Below the pieces are notes generated by a model, which saw nothing but the letters and a program-made list of their open reading frames with translations, had not been told where the DNA came from and did no database searches. DNA of 64,000 bases from Ralstonia pickettii (lineage in GTDB: Bacteria; Pseudomonadota; Gammaproteobacteria; Burkholderiales; Burkholderiaceae): NCBI RefSeq assembly GCF_000607165.1, contig NZ_JFZG01000034.1, positions 58,694 through 122,693 of the forward strand, read 5' to 3'. The position numbers and the translations under genes were made by a program. Of the stretch, positions 15,904 to 24,902 are shown piece after piece. The stretch's first letter is position 1. The number at the start of each line of letters is the position of its first letter.

Positions 15904-18003
15904 GTGACAGGTTCGCAAAACTACGCACTGGTCGCGGTTTCGGTCCTCGTCGCCGCCTTTACGTCGTACACGGCGCTCGATATCAGTGCACGTATCCGTC
16001 TTTCGACTGACGCTGTAAAGCGCTTGTCCTGGCTTCTTGGTGGGACCTTCGCGATCGCCACTGGGCTCTGGGCCACGCATATCCTGGGCATGCTTGCCTT
16101 TACCCTACCGTTTCCGGTGGCGCAGGGTACATGGATCACCCTCAAGTCGTTTGGGCTCGCACTGTTGGTCTCCTATTTGACGCTCGATGCAGCGACCCGT
16201 GCGAACCCAACGCGTCAGATTGTCGTACTCACGGGCATCGTTACTGGCGTCGGTCTGTCCCTGATGAGCTTTACCGCAGTGCAGGCGATCCGCGTCGAGC
16301 CGGGGCTAACGTATTCTCCTGGCGTCTTCGGCAGCGCAATGATCCTTGCCATTGCTGCCACTACGGCTGCGCTCCTCGTTCGCATTCGGCTCGGTCGCCC
16401 GGGTGCACACCAAGTCATGGCCATCCGCGTCGTGGCGAGCGGCCTCATCGGGGCCTCGATTGGCGGGGGGCACTACCTTTCGCTTCTTTCGGTTGTGGTG
16501 GCGCCGAACAGCCGATCGCTCCTCGTGACCAGTGCGTCAGCAGGGGGAGAGGCGCTAATCGCAGTAGTGGTGAGCTCGGTATTTATCGTCTCCTTCGCGC
16601 TGCTGCTGTCAGTGATTGGATTCCGCCACGAGCGTGAACGCATCGGTCTGACATCTTCGCTCCGGGAAGTCAGGCAGCGTTTGACGATGCTTGCCTCCAT
16701 TGACCCCCTGACTTCGTTGCCTAACCGGGAGGCTGTCTACCGGAGCATTCAGGAGCAGATCGACAGTGCGACCATTGCCGGGTCAGCGTTCCATGTACTC
16801 CACGTCAACCTTGATTCATTCAAGGTTTTCAATGACTCATACGGATTGGCCATCGGTGATAGCTTGCTGCGGATTGTCGCGGTGAGGCTGGTCGAGGCGG
16901 CTGGCCGGAGCGCAGTTGTGGGGCGGCTCGGTGCTGACGAGTTTGCTCTCGTTGTTCGTGACGCTGGCAGTGGTGGGGGGCAAGAACTTGCAGGCAAACT
17001 TGTTGAAAGCATGCGCGGCGGAATCGCGGTCGACAACGCAGCCACGGTAAGGGTAACGCTGTCTGTGGGCATTGCCTCGTTCCCTAAGGATGGGGACGTG
17101 CCAGAAGTCCTACTGCGGAACGCCGATGGGGCAATGTCGGCGGCGAAGGCATCCGGTGGGAATGGCTACCGTTGTTACGGTCCCGACATCAGAGAGAACT
17201 CGTCCCGGCGACTCCAGATCATGCAGGCTCTGCAAGATACGGTCGAGAAGGGAGGGTTCAAACTCCATTTTCAGCCAAAGTTCGGATGTGACGGTCAGTC
17301 AGTCGAGGGCGCGGAGGCGCTGATTCGATGGACGCATCCGGAACTCGGTATCGTGCCGCCCTTGGATTTCATTCCATTGGCCGAGCGCACAGGCCTAATC
17401 TCCCAGATTGGAAATTGGGTGATTGGGCAAGCATGCCGCCACATTCTGGAGTGGGATCGTGCGGGGCTCCCGCCGGTGCGAATAGCGGTCAATCTTTCGC
17501 CCCAGCAGCTTCAGCAGCCGGGCTATATACGGACGGTCAACGAGATTGTCGGTCAGCACGGCGTGGAGCCACATCGCCTTATGTTCGAGATTACCGAGAC
17601 CGTTGCGATGGAAGTGGCCGAGCAAACCACCGCCAACATTCGAGAATTCCAGGCAGCGGGATTCGATATCGCGATCGATGACTTCGGCACTGGTTACTCT
17701 AGCCTGGCCTACCTCCAACGGTTCAGAGCCAAGCAGCTCAAGATCGACCGGTTCTTTACTAGAGGCCTCGATGAGCATGGCGATGAGGGCTATGCCATCG
17801 TTTCGGCAATCATCGGCCTCGCGCATACGCTCCGAATGCAGGTTGTCGCGGAGGGTGTGGAGACCCAGTCTCAACTGCAGAAGCTTCGTGACTTGAGCTG
17901 CGACCAAGTGCAAGGGTTCCTGCTCGGGAAGCCCATGGGTGCAGAGGATTTCGCTGCATTTGTCCGGGAGCAGGCCAGCGAATCGAACCTCGCGCCTGTT
18001 TGA
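15904..18003 (+). CDS. MHYT-like sensor, GGDEF and EAL protein (cyclic-di-GMP metabolism)
   Basis: A protein of about 699 residues. The first 250 residues form about seven membrane helices with degenerate MHYT-type motifs (THILGM, LMSFTA, GGHYLSL), which in the family bind metal or sense gas. Next comes a diguanylate cyclase domain with GADEF in place of GGDEF, so cyclase activity is doubtful. Last is an EAL phosphodiesterase domain with its key residues present (EALIRW, NLSPQQL, EITET, DDFGTGYSS, EGVET). The likely net activity is c-di-GMP breakdown. Three GTG codons in a row (15898, 15901, 15904) follow AAGGAG; 15904 has the best spacing. It is probably co-transcribed with the methyltransferase. 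Confidence 0.85.
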   Translation: MTGSQNYALVAVSVLVAAFTSYTALDISARIRLSTDAVKRLSWLLGGTFAIATGLWATHILGMLAFTLPFPVAQGTWITLKSFGLALLVSYLTLDAATRANPTRQIVVLTGIVTGVGLSLMSFTAVQAIRVEPGLTYSPGVFGSAMILAIAATTAALLVRIRLGRPGAHQVMAIRVVASGLIGASIGGGHYLSLLSVVVAPNSRSLLVTSASAGGEALIAVVVSSVFIVSFALLLSVIGFRHERERIGLTSSLREVRQRLTMLASIDPLTSLPNREAVYRSIQEQIDSATIAGSAFHVLHVNLDSFKVFNDSYGLAIGDSLLRIVAVRLVEAAGRSAVVGRLGADEFALVVRDAGSGGGQELAGKLVESMRGGIAVDNAATVRVTLSVGIASFPKDGDVPEVLLRNADGAMSAAKASGGNGYRCYGPDIRENSSRRLQIMQALQDTVEKGGFKLHFQPKFGCDGQSVEGAEALIRWTHPELGIVPPLDFIPLAERTGLISQIGNWVIGQACRHILEWDRAGLPPVRIAVNLSPQQLQQPGYIRTVNEIVGQHGVEPHRLMFEITETVAMEVAEQTTANIREFQAAGFDIAIDDFGTGYSSLAYLQRFRAKQLKIDRFFTRGLDEHGDEGYAIVSAIIGLAHTLRMQVVAEGVETQSQLQKLRDLSCDQVQGFLLGKPMGAEDFAAFVREQASESNLAPV

Positions 18004-18131
18004 ATCCCCCCTTGGATGGCGTCCGTTTCTCGATTGTTCCCGTCCACGCTGAGTGGTGTACTCGCAGGGTAGGCAAGGAGTCCCTTGGACCTTGCTGGAA
18101 GGAATTTCAATCCCATTCAATCGAGCACACC

Positions 18132-18701
18132 ATGAAGACCATTCGAGCAATCGCAGCTGCAGTTCTGGTGATGGCTAGCGCCGTTGCGCATGCCGACGTT
18201 GGCGCGCCTCAGCCGAAGTCTCATCTGCCCGGGCTGGAAGCCCTGGAGAAGAATCCGAAGGCGCTGAACCTGACCGTGCAGAGCTTTGGGAAGACCACGC
18301 ATGTCACGCTCGCGCTGAACGCCAACCCGACGCATTTCGAATCGAAGGAGGTGTTTGGCTACATGGGGTTGTCGAAAAGCGGCCAGGTTGAGCCGATGCA
18401 AGAATCGGTGGGGCTCCGCGTCGTTGCGGTGCCGGTCGCGATCATGCCAAACGGTGCACTGGTAGTGCGCTTGGCTCTAGACAATTCCCGCCTCGACGCA
18501 TTGAAGACTGTGAAGCTCGGTGACCGTGCATTCCAACTTGCCGATATCTCCCGCGATGTGAGCGAAGCGACCCTGGTCGTTAAAGATGGCGAGGAGGTAC
18601 CCGTAATGGTTGCTCAGGACGCGGGTAAGCGGGCCTTCCAAGTCTCGGCGCGACTGGCCGGCTCCGGTGACGCGCTCCCGGCCGCTGAGGCGACGAACTA
18701 A
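18132..18701 (+). CDS. Periplasmic protein of unknown function
   Basis: A 189-residue protein with a signal peptide cleaved after AHA (residues 18-20). The mature protein is beta-rich with no cysteines. It sits between the c-di-GMP gene and the helicase gene. The frame is open back to 18000, but the signal peptide sets the start. No family is recognised. Confidence 0.7.
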   Translation: MKTIRAIAAAVLVMASAVAHADVGAPQPKSHLPGLEALEKNPKALNLTVQSFGKTTHVTLALNANPTHFESKEVFGYMGLSKSGQVEPMQESVGLRVVAVPVAIMPNGALVVRLALDNSRLDALKTVKLGDRAFQLADISRDVSEATLVVKDGEEVPVMVAQDAGKRAFQVSARLAGSGDALPAAEATN

Positions 18702-18781
18702 ATCTGAGGGCTGTTCCGCTCCGGCCACGTTGTCGAGGCCCCTGCGATGAACACCAGACGCCCGCGCACTTCCCCAACCAC

Positions 18782-20284
18782 ATGAGATTGAAGCCGACCG
18801 CCGAGCAGAATCAGGCCATCGATCTATCCATGACTGGCGCGTCCTTCAAGGTGATCGCGCGCGCAGGCTCCGGCAAGACGTCGCTGCTGGACATGATCGC
18901 GCACACGAAGGGCAATACGCGCGGGGTCTATCTTGTATTCGGAAGGGAAAACGCCGCCGAGGCTAAGCGAAAGCTTCCGAAATCGGTATCCGCGAGCACG
19001 TTCCATGCGCTTGCGCACCGCTCATTGCCAGCGGGAATCACGGCTAAGGTCAACAACGCTATGGAGACCACTGACCTGCTCAGTGGGCGGATGGGATTGC
19101 GGGCGATTGCCGTGCCAAGCGTGCTCGGCCGTACGGTCGAGCTCAGAGGTTCGGACTTGGCGCAGATGGTCAATGATGCGGCTGTACGTTTCTGCAAATC
19201 GGCTGACCACGCACCCTCTCTCCATCACATTGCTGCGAATCCCATCATTGAGCGCAGGGCGATGGAGCAGCTGCAGGGTGAGCTACTGCCGTATGTAGAG
19301 ACGCTGTGGGAGGAGTTCTGCAGTCAGAAGAGTCCGTATCGCATCGGGCACGATGTCTACCTCAAGATCTGGCAGCTTTCCACACCTGAAATTGAGGGGC
19401 GGTACATCCTGCTCGATGAGGGGCAAGACAGCGATGACGTCATGCTCGCGATCCTTCAGGGGCAGTATCACGCGCAGGTGATCTACGTCGGCGATCCATA
19501 TCAGCAAATCATGGAGTTCCGCGGCAGCGTAGATGCAATGCAGCGCATTGAGGCCCCAGAGGTGTATTTGACGCAATCGTTCCGGTTCGGCCGGAGCATT
19601 GCTGATCTGGCATCCCTTGTACTTAGGAAGCTCGGTGAGACGACACCCATAAGGGGGCAAGACTCAATCTCGTCTGTAGTGATCGACGAAGCAGCAGAGA
19701 ACTTCATCTTCCCGTTCAAGGCCGTTCTGTGCCGCACGAACGCTACAGCAGTTGCCCAAATGGCCGATGAACTACGGTCAGGAAAGCGTGTCGCTCTCCG
19801 GGCAAACTCTTCCGAGATCTTGAATTTCTGCAATGCCTCTCGACAGTTGATGTGCGGTATATCGCCCGCATCACCTTCAGCGCTCACGTTGTTTCAGGAC
19901 TGGATGGAAGTCTGCGACTACGCAGACACGTTCGCTGGGAAAGAGATCAAGCCCTACGTGAAGCTCATCAACGATATCGGGCCCGACATGCTCGAGGAGA
20001 TGGTGGGGGCATCGGTACCCGTCTCCTATGCGGACATGGTCATAAGTACCGCGCACAAAGCCAAAGGCCTTGAGTTCAAGTCGGTGAGGGTGGAAGGCGA
20101 TTTTCGGTTCTATACCGACGAAGAGACCGGCAAGGTTGAGATGACACCGGAGGAGTTGAGGCTGCTCTATGTGACGCTCACCCGGGCACGCGAGTGGCTG
20201 GACATCTACGCCATCCAGGGGCAATTGAAAGCCATGCTTGCGGATGCCGAGATTATTGGCTCCAGAGAGGACTCCCTTATGTGA
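18782..20284 (+). CDS. UvrD-like superfamily 1 helicase
   Basis: A 500-residue protein with the SF1 motifs in order: Walker A AGSGKTS (28-34), motif II LLDEGQDS, motif III VGDPYQQIMEFRG, motif V STAHKAKGLEF and motif VI LLYVTLTRARE. The size and the F-box-helicase-like spacing match small UvrD/Rep relatives common on plasmids and phages. It probably unwinds DNA 3' to 5' during repair or plasmid transfer. The ribosome-binding site is weak. The DUF5131 gene follows within 70 bases. Confidence 0.85.
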   Translation: MRLKPTAEQNQAIDLSMTGASFKVIARAGSGKTSLLDMIAHTKGNTRGVYLVFGRENAAEAKRKLPKSVSASTFHALAHRSLPAGITAKVNNAMETTDLLSGRMGLRAIAVPSVLGRTVELRGSDLAQMVNDAAVRFCKSADHAPSLHHIAANPIIERRAMEQLQGELLPYVETLWEEFCSQKSPYRIGHDVYLKIWQLSTPEIEGRYILLDEGQDSDDVMLAILQGQYHAQVIYVGDPYQQIMEFRGSVDAMQRIEAPEVYLTQSFRFGRSIADLASLVLRKLGETTPIRGQDSISSVVIDEAAENFIFPFKAVLCRTNATAVAQMADELRSGKRVALRANSSEILNFCNASRQLMCGISPASPSALTLFQDWMEVCDYADTFAGKEIKPYVKLINDIGPDMLEEMVGASVPVSYADMVISTAHKAKGLEFKSVRVEGDFRFYTDEETGKVEMTPEELRLLYVTLTRAREWLDIYAIQGQLKAMLADAEIIGSREDSLM

Positions 20285-20350
20285 GGCCAGCTGGAGCGGC
20301 CAAGACCTGTGGGGCTTGCAACAGTCTGCGGTTTGAGTGAAGAGGCAAAC

Positions 20351-21235
20351 ATGGCAATCGAAACTGGCATTTCCTATGCGAAGTCCACCATCAACGGATG
20401 GATTGGCTGCACGCAGATCGGACCCGGCTGCGACGGGTGCTACGCGCTAGCGGGCGACATACGGTTTCACGGCGGAAAGCACTGGGGTCCAGATGCGCCA
20501 CGCCAGCGGACTGCGCCTTCGAACTGGAACAAGGCATTCACCTGGAACCGCCGCGCAGCCAAAAGCGGTGAATTCTGGCCGGTGTTCTGGAACACCCAGT
20601 CGGACATGTTCGACAACGAGATTGACGAGCAATGGCGGGCCGATGCATGGGACCTCATGGCTCAAACGCCGTACCTGACCTGGCTGGTGGTCACGAAACG
20701 CATCGGGAACGCAAAGCGCATGTTGCCTGCAGACTGGGGGACCGGCTATCCCAACGTCTGGCTAATCGCCACCGTGGTCAATCAGGAAGAGGCAGAGCGC
20801 GATATCCCAAAGCTCCTAGACCTTGATGCATGCGTCAAAGGTATCAGCCACGGGCCCGGCCTTGGCCCCATGGATCTGACTTTCCAACTGAAATCTGGGC
20901 GACATGCCGGAAAGGCTGCGATCGAGGAGTTGGACTGGATCATTTCTGAAGGGGAAAGCCGGCAAGGTAGCTGGGCTGCACGTGAGTACAAATTGGAGTG
21001 GGCGGAAAGCCTGGCGGAGCAAGCAAGCCGGTATGACGTGCCGTTCTTCATGAAGCAAGCGGGCCATTTTCCGACCAGGAATGGGGCCAAGGTTACGTTG
21101 ACCGGAAAAGGGGCGGTGGTTGGCGAATGGCCAACTGCCTTACAGCGCCAAGAATTTCCAGGTGGGAAAACGCTGGCGGAAGGGACAGATTCCCCGTCGA
21201 TCACAGGTGCGGTCATACAGCTTGCCGTGGTGTGA
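20351..21235 (+). CDS. DUF5131 (phage Gp37/Gp68-like) protein
   Basis: A 294-residue protein with the family's cysteine signature near the start (GWIGCTQIGPGCDGCYA), then WNTQSDMFDN and TKRIGNAKRML, as in Gp37/Gp68 proteins. The three cysteines suggest a metal or Fe-S site, and some authors place the family near radical-SAM enzymes. The biochemical role is not known to me. The start at ATG 20351 has GAAGAGG upstream. It lies just after the helicase gene, as nucleic-acid genes often do on such elements. Confidence 0.75.
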   Translation: MAIETGISYAKSTINGWIGCTQIGPGCDGCYALAGDIRFHGGKHWGPDAPRQRTAPSNWNKAFTWNRRAAKSGEFWPVFWNTQSDMFDNEIDEQWRADAWDLMAQTPYLTWLVVTKRIGNAKRMLPADWGTGYPNVWLIATVVNQEEAERDIPKLLDLDACVKGISHGPGLGPMDLTFQLKSGRHAGKAAIEELDWIISEGESRQGSWAAREYKLEWAESLAEQASRYDVPFFMKQAGHFPTRNGAKVTLTGKGAVVGEWPTALQRQEFPGGKTLAEGTDSPSITGAVIQLAVV

Positions 21236-21276
21236 ATGGCGGCACCGTCCAGATAGGAAAACAGCAGGCATCAACG

Positions 21277-21720
21277 ATGGTACAGATGACAGCCGCAGAA
21301 TTGCGAACAACGGCAGTTGAATCCCCCAGCGCCCAGAAGATGAGCGTCGACGCCTCAGCCCGTCCCGATAGGAAACCAACTCGGGTGGCGTCACTGGTGT
21401 GGCTCGCCGTTTCGCTTGCGATTGGAATAGGGATTGCCTTGTGGGTATTCCACAAAGTGCAGTTCGAGCAACAAGCAGACGGGGTTATGACAGCTCGCTT
21501 TGCACAGAGCCTCGGTCTCATTGGAAATGATGACAGTCGCCTTGGCCGAATCGAGAAGGTCTGGTTTGCTCGCTCCGCAGCGGGCGGCTACCTCTACCGT
21601 GCCGTCTATCAAGGCGCCAACCTTCAAAGCGGCGTCATCCGTCGAACCACAAGAATCGACCTGATCCGCTTTTGCAAGGCAGCTCATGAGGAAGGGTGTC
21701 GCATCTTGGATAGGAAATAG
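21277..21720 (+). CDS. Single-pass membrane protein of unknown function
   Basis: A protein of about 147 residues with one membrane helix (residues about 38-60) and a C-terminal domain of about 85 residues. The start is uncertain; an AGGA lies upstream of ATG 21277, and an ATG at 21286 is an alternative. No family is recognised. Confidence 0.55.
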   Translation: MVQMTAAELRTTAVESPSAQKMSVDASARPDRKPTRVASLVWLAVSLAIGIGIALWVFHKVQFEQQADGVMTARFAQSLGLIGNDDSRLGRIEKVWFARSAAGGYLYRAVYQGANLQSGVIRRTTRIDLIRFCKAAHEEGCRILDRK

Positions 21721-21830
21721 GGATCCCAAGGAGCACCTCTACCGCCTCCTTGGCGCTTGCACAAAGGGGCTAGAAATACATGTTCGACTTGAGATACTGG
21801 ACTCACTCGAACACTTCACACGGAGAAACT

Positions 21831-22985
21831 ATGAAGAAACTGACTTTGGCATCGTTGGCAGTTGTCGCACTGCTGTCGGCGTGCGGTGGTGGCGGCGACG
21901 GCTCGGCTGCGGGCAACGGTGGTTCCGACGGTACTGGCACCGGCACGGTGGGGAATCAAAGGACGCCGGTGAACCCGTACACGGGCCAAGCTGCACCTGG
22001 GGCCAAGACGACGGCAGTTACCGGCCAGGTCTTCAACAGCGGCGCGACTGCTGGCGCGACGGTGACGGCCTACGTGCTGAACGCAGATGGCACGAACGGT
22101 ACCGTGATCGGTACGGCTACTTCGGCCGCGGACGGCACGTTCAGCATGACTTTGAGCCAAGCGCCGTATGACTCGGCCAGCTACGTGCGCTTCGTGGCGA
22201 CGGGCGGCACCTACACGTCCTCGGCGGACCATACGGTCCAGACGAACGGCACGTTGGAACTGGTGACCCCGTACATCACGACGCAGTTCAACAACTTCGT
22301 CATCACGTCGCTGACGCATGTTGCTTCGCAACGTATGTCACAGGTCGCGTCGGGCGGCGCGGCGATTGCGACGGCCTATACGACGGGTGCCGGCATGGTG
22401 CTGTCGCTGATCGGCTTCACCAACGCAATCCTCCCGAGCGACCAGAGTGCTGGCGTCAACTACCTGGCCCTGGTGCCCGGTTCGTCCGGTGATGCCCTGT
22501 CCGCATACGCCGACGCGCTGAATTCCGTCGAGGCGTACGGCGTCCAGTACGACCTCCCGTCCTCGGTCTCGGTGCAGGTGCTGGCACAAAGCCAACTGAC
22601 CGGCACGGCATCCAGCACGCTGCCGAACGGGAATGCGATCAACATCGGCCAATGGCAGAGCGGCGTCTTCAATCCGGCAGCACCATACACGCTCGGCCAG
22701 CTGGAAGCGAACGGTGCGCCTCCGCCGTACGCCCAGATGCATCAGTTCATGGTCTGGGAATACGTGATTGCGGACTGCAACAGCGGTAACAGCGCGCCGT
22801 ACTACGCTCGCTTCCCGTTGCAAGCCGGCCAGCCGGATCTGTTCACTTCCGGTCAATGCCCGACCTACAAGAACTACGTCAACACCATCGACGGAAAGGT
22901 TGGCACGAACAATCGCAGTCACGTGCTCGTTACTACGCCGGGCTATGTGCCGCAAACTGTGCCGGTGGTCGGCGCCGGTTCGTAA
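21831..22985 (+). CDS. Secreted lipoprotein with carboxypeptidase-regulatory-like domain
   Basis: A 384-residue protein with a lipoprotein signal peptide ending in the lipobox LSAC (lipidated Cys at about residue 18), followed by a glycine-rich linker. Residues about 60-110 resemble a beta-sandwich of the carboxypeptidase-regulatory-like type (TGQVFNSGATAGATV, DGTFSM). The rest is Ala-, Ser- and Thr-rich and probably surface-exposed. It has a good ribosome-binding site (CGGAGAAA) and ends before a clean terminator. It may be an adhesin or envelope protein. Confidence 0.75.
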   Translation: MKKLTLASLAVVALLSACGGGGDGSAAGNGGSDGTGTGTVGNQRTPVNPYTGQAAPGAKTTAVTGQVFNSGATAGATVTAYVLNADGTNGTVIGTATSAADGTFSMTLSQAPYDSASYVRFVATGGTYTSSADHTVQTNGTLELVTPYITTQFNNFVITSLTHVASQRMSQVASGGAAIATAYTTGAGMVLSLIGFTNAILPSDQSAGVNYLALVPGSSGDALSAYADALNSVEAYGVQYDLPSSVSVQVLAQSQLTGTASSTLPNGNAINIGQWQSGVFNPAAPYTLGQLEANGAPPPYAQMHQFMVWEYVIADCNSGNSAPYYARFPLQAGQPDLFTSGQCPTYKNYVNTIDGKVGTNNRSHVLVTTPGYVPQTVPVVGAGS

Positions 22986-23027
22986 GGTCCGCTAGCAGGC
23001 CCACGGTGTGGGCTTCTGCACCACACA

Positions 23028-23055
23028 TCCCCGCCTTGAGCGGGGTTTTTTCATT
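23028..23055 (+). terminator. Intrinsic terminator
   Basis: CCCCGC-CTTGA-GCGGGG followed by TTTTTTC. It ends the lipoprotein gene. Confidence 0.8.
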
Positions 23056-23168
23056 CCAGAGCGCGTTGATCCCGTTGGTCTGGGGAGCGTGTTGGTAGAA
23101 TGCTTCCTGGCAAGAAGCATGAGGCGGCGGAAGCGGCACGCGCGCGTGCTATGTCAGAGAGGAAAACT

Positions 23169-23704
23169 GTGAGTGCAGCAATTCCGGCTTGGACCGAGCA
23201 GAACGCGTATTTTTCCGGTGAGAAACATCGGGTGTGGTTGCGACGCCAGCTGAGCATGTTTGGCGTCCCAGTCGCGTTTATTCTGCATAACCCCAGCACG
23301 GCTGATGCAGTAGACAACGATCCAACCGCGCGGCGGGGAGTCGGGTTTGCTAATGCGCTCGGTGCTAGCGACTTAATCATCGTGAACGCCGCGACCGGAG
23401 TAGCGACTGATGCGAACGAGCTTGCCCAAATGGAAGACCCAATCGGACCAATGGCCGATGAGGCGCTCCAGGTTGCCGCCGAGTTCTGTCTGTCGCGCGG
23501 TGGCGTCCTGATTGCCGCTTGGGGTACACCGAAGGGAAAGGCGAGTACCCGGCGCCTAATGGATGCCAGGTTCAACGACATCCTCCGGCTCAATCTGCCG
23601 TGCACGCATTGCGAATTACCTCCTCCGGGTACCCCGAACACCCGCTGTACTTGCCCGCCGAGCTGCGCCCCGTGCCGTGGCGCTATTCCATCCCTGTCGC
23701 CTGA
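23169..23704 (+). pseudogene. DUF1643 gene with an apparent frameshift
   Basis: From GTG 23169 (AGAGGA six bases upstream) the first frame gives the DUF1643 N-terminal part: FILHNPSTADAVDNDPT, then GFANALGASDLIIVN. Near 23595-23605 the family's C-terminal motif continues in another frame: GYPEHPLYLPAELRPVPW, stopping at 23702-23704. A single missing base around 23600 explains this. Read without correction, the first frame runs into the next membrane-protein gene. Either the gene is broken, or the sequence has an error, or there is a -1 frameshift. DUF1643 proteins are of unknown function. Confidence 0.7.
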
Positions 23705-23711
23705 CCACACG

Positions 23712-24158
23712 ATGCCAAATCAGTTGATGCGTATTGCGAACACGATCCGCAAAGAGTGTTTCAACACAACGCGACAGCGCGTTCAGGCGGTGAGCTGCCT
23801 GGCCAGTTCACTCGCTTTGGGTATGGCGGTCGGCATCGGATCGGCCAGCATCGTTGGGGTGACGTTCTGCATGTTGGTGGTACTGGCGATGGTGTCTGGT
23901 GTCACCGGATCGGAAAGTCCGGTGTTTGGCCCGACATGCGCTGCGGTCTTCGGCCTGAGCGGCTACACCGGGCTTGGAGTTGCTGCCGTAGTCCCACAGG
24001 CGATCGCCGACGCTCTTCTGTTCCTCGCCGGAATCGGTGGGGGCGTTGCAGCCATAGTGTGGTGGGCGGTGCAAATGGGAGGTTTGGTGGTTGCGTCGCG
24101 CGCAAGCGGTAACACCGAAGGAAAGCTGGAACGGTCGCGCAGTTGCATTCAAGGATGA
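23712..24158 (+). CDS. Multi-pass membrane protein
   Basis: A 148-residue protein with about four hydrophobic segments, very rich in Gly, Ala and Val. Because of the frameshift in the upstream DUF1643 gene, the frame is open far upstream, but the protein begins naturally at ATG 23712, seven bases after the true DUF1643 stop. The basic first 25 residues suggest a cytoplasmic N-terminus. No family is recognised. Confidence 0.6.
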   Translation: MPNQLMRIANTIRKECFNTTRQRVQAVSCLASSLALGMAVGIGSASIVGVTFCMLVVLAMVSGVTGSESPVFGPTCAAVFGLSGYTGLGVAAVVPQAIADALLFLAGIGGGVAAIVWWAVQMGGLVVASRASGNTEGKLERSRSCIQG

Positions 24159-24170
24159 GGGAGGAGGGTG

Positions 24171-24662
24171 ATGTTCCGAACACGTAGAGAGATTGCTGCG
24201 CAGGCGGTCAGCGTCCTGATTATCTTTGGCATCGTCTCGTGTGCAGGCCTGAAGGTCATTGCAGGCAATGAGGCGGCCTTCGCCCAATGGATCGACGATC
24301 AAGGGCGCGGATTCCAGAAAGTCCGACAGGGCATCGGTACCTTGGTGGCTTCGGCTGACGATCCAGAAAGCAGGGTGAAGCGCGTCTTAGTGCAGACTTT
24401 GGAGCCAGGCACGCTCGCTGCGGCAGCGCAACTCACCGCCGGTTACCTGGCTGCGTCTCCTTTCCTGTTTCAAGCCAACGTTGCGCCTCCGCCCAATCAA
24501 ATTCAGGTAACCGGTGCATCTCTGGAAAGGAATGGACAAGCCACTACGGTTGCGAATGCAGGGAAAGAACGATGCCAGTTGCGACTGCTGCCGACGAAAG
24601 GCACGGACCTGATCGGCGCTGGCTGGGCGATCCAGGACGCCAGATGTAGCCGGACAGACTAG
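24171..24662 (+). CDS. Membrane-anchored or lipid-modified envelope protein
   Basis: A 163-residue protein beginning with a hydrophobic segment that ends in IVSCAG, which could be a lipobox or simply a membrane anchor. The mature part has a coiled or helical start, then a region with two cysteines (KERCQL, DARCS) likely to form a disulfide. It has a strong ribosome-binding site (GGGAGGAGG) and is followed by a terminator. Confidence 0.6.
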   Translation: MFRTRREIAAQAVSVLIIFGIVSCAGLKVIAGNEAAFAQWIDDQGRGFQKVRQGIGTLVASADDPESRVKRVLVQTLEPGTLAAAAQLTAGYLAASPFLFQANVAPPPNQIQVTGASLERNGQATTVANAGKERCQLRLLPTKGTDLIGAGWAIQDARCSRTD

Positions 24663-24682
24663 ACCGACATAATCAATGAAAA

Positions 24683-24712
24683 GGGCCGCATCTGCGGCCC
24701 TTTTTGCTTTTT
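24683..24712 (+). terminator. Intrinsic terminator
   Basis: GGGCCGC-ATCT-GCGGCCC followed by TTTTTGCTTTTT. Strong. Confidence 0.85.
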
Positions 24713-24809
24713 CGGTGCCGATTAAGGCGTCTCGGGTAAGGGTTGCCGTGGGTGTAGGGAACGCCTCCTAGGGGCGACTAAGGGAGTATCATTCGGCTTA
24801 CTTTAGTGC

Positions 24810-24836
24810 TTCCCGTTGGGAATCACTAATTATCGC
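24810..24836 (+). promoter_or_regulatory. Promoter with TTCC-N5-GGAA repeat
   Basis: TTCCCGTTGGGAA (24810-24822), then an AT-rich stretch (CTAATTATC) where the -10 should be. It precedes the HhH-GPD gene. The usual two-hairpin leader is replaced here by a GGCCGC..GCGGCC hairpin. Confidence 0.5.
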
Positions 24837-24902
24837 TTTCCTTAACAAAACGGCCGCGGATGGCAGCTTGCGCTGTGCGGCCAAATAATGCCGGAGGGCA
24901 TC

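Noticed and set aside
21364..21376. GTCCCGATAGGAA, close to the TTCC-N5-GGAA operator
   Set aside because: It lies inside a coding region, one base is wrong in the left arm, and no promoter follows.
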